In this document: positions 63,790 through 64,000 of the stretch, in pieces
How the letters are laid out: the number at the start of each line of letters is the position of its first letter
Position numbering within the stretch: position 1 is the stretch's first letter
Assembly (NCBI RefSeq): GCF_021155775.2
Contig: NC_060233.1
Span: forward strand, 2,212,501 to 2,276,500
Source: Neodiprion pinetum
Lineage: Eukaryota; Arthropoda; Insecta; Hymenoptera; Diprionidae
Reading direction: 5' to 3'
Length of the DNA stretch: 64,000 nucleotides
The notes under the pieces: generated by a model
The model's input: the letters and a program-made list of their open reading frames with translations, nothing else
Database searches by the model: none
Told to the model about the DNA's origin: nothing
Made by a program: the position numbers and the translations under genes

Positions 63790-63930
63790 ATGGCCGAGAA
63801 AAGCGCTGATATTTTAGAGGAGGATAATTCTGTCACGATGCTCGATGTTCTTCAAGAGGAAAATCAACTAGAGGAAGACGCCTACGCCGTGCTGGGTGCT
63901 TCCGATGATAAAAATTGCACCTATAACAAG
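63790..63930 (+). CDS. UBR7: UBR7, putative E3 ubiquitin ligase, first coding exon only
   Basis: N-recognin-family protein with a UBR box and PHD finger (both beyond the window). The exon encodes 47 residues beginning MAEKSADILEEDNSV. The segment VTMLDVLQEENQLEEDAYAV then LGASDDKNCTY matches the conserved UBR7 N terminus, which reads VSLVDVLEEDEELENEACAV in human as I recall it. The exon ends at a GTATTC donor after phase 0. The rest of the gene runs off the right edge. Confidence 0.85.
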
Positions 63931-64000
63931 GTATTCAGCCGCACTTTGAGCTCGGAGTTAACAGATTTTAACCTTTCTTCTCTACACCACATCCTCGACA

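Overview
This is a eukaryotic, intron-rich, AT-rich nuclear window. It carries short GT-AG introns, animal gene families (nitric oxide synthase, intraflagellar transport, vigilin, omega GST, CPT1), many small inverted-repeat transposons and a long satellite array. Gene content and exon style indicate an insect. A hymenopteran is my best guess, but no sequence comparison was possible, so the order is inference. ORF-level signals are almost all single exons, and the gene models below were assembled by hand from protein similarity, GT-AG sites and phase agreement.

Layout. 0-2.6 kb: 5' half of nitric oxide synthase on the minus strand, running off the left edge. 3.9-8.1 kb: a 781-aa coiled-coil protein (+), divergent from NOS. 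8.7-11.6 kb: glycerol kinase (-). 14.1-20.3 kb: vigilin, a multi-KH RNA-binding protein (+). 22.8-25.0 kb: a DUSP19-like phosphatase and the tRNA pseudouridine synthase PUSL1 (both -). 25.6-30.8 kb: IFT122 (+), head-to-head with PUSL1. 31.2-33.4 kb: a secreted CUB-domain protein (+). 33.7-35.5 kb: prostaglandin E synthase 2 (-). 35.75-41.7 kb: about 17 tandem copies of a 343-bp satellite with higher-order structure. 41.9-42.2 kb: a GC-rich inverted repeat. 42.4-43.8 kb: omega-class GST (+). 44.4-44.9 kb: CCDC167-like tail-anchored protein (-). 45.4-45.75 kb: a small protein matching the alternative POLR1D isoform (+). 48.1-54.0 kb: carnitine palmitoyltransferase 1 (-) with a pair of mutually exclusive exons at the catalytic motif. 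54-63.8 kb: a long gene-poor stretch with four copies of a small transposon. 63.8 kb: first coding exon of UBR7 (+), running off the right edge.

The genes are mostly unrelated housekeeping functions. CPT1 and glycerol kinase both belong to lipid/energy metabolism. PTGES2 and GSTO, both thioredoxin-fold glutathione-family proteins, flank the satellite array.

The most interesting items are four: the CPT1 exon pair; a ~200-bp inverted-repeat element with 9-bp target duplications (five copies, Mutator-like); the 5-monomer higher-order repeat in the satellite; and a near-perfect inverted-repeat MITE inside a vigilin intron.
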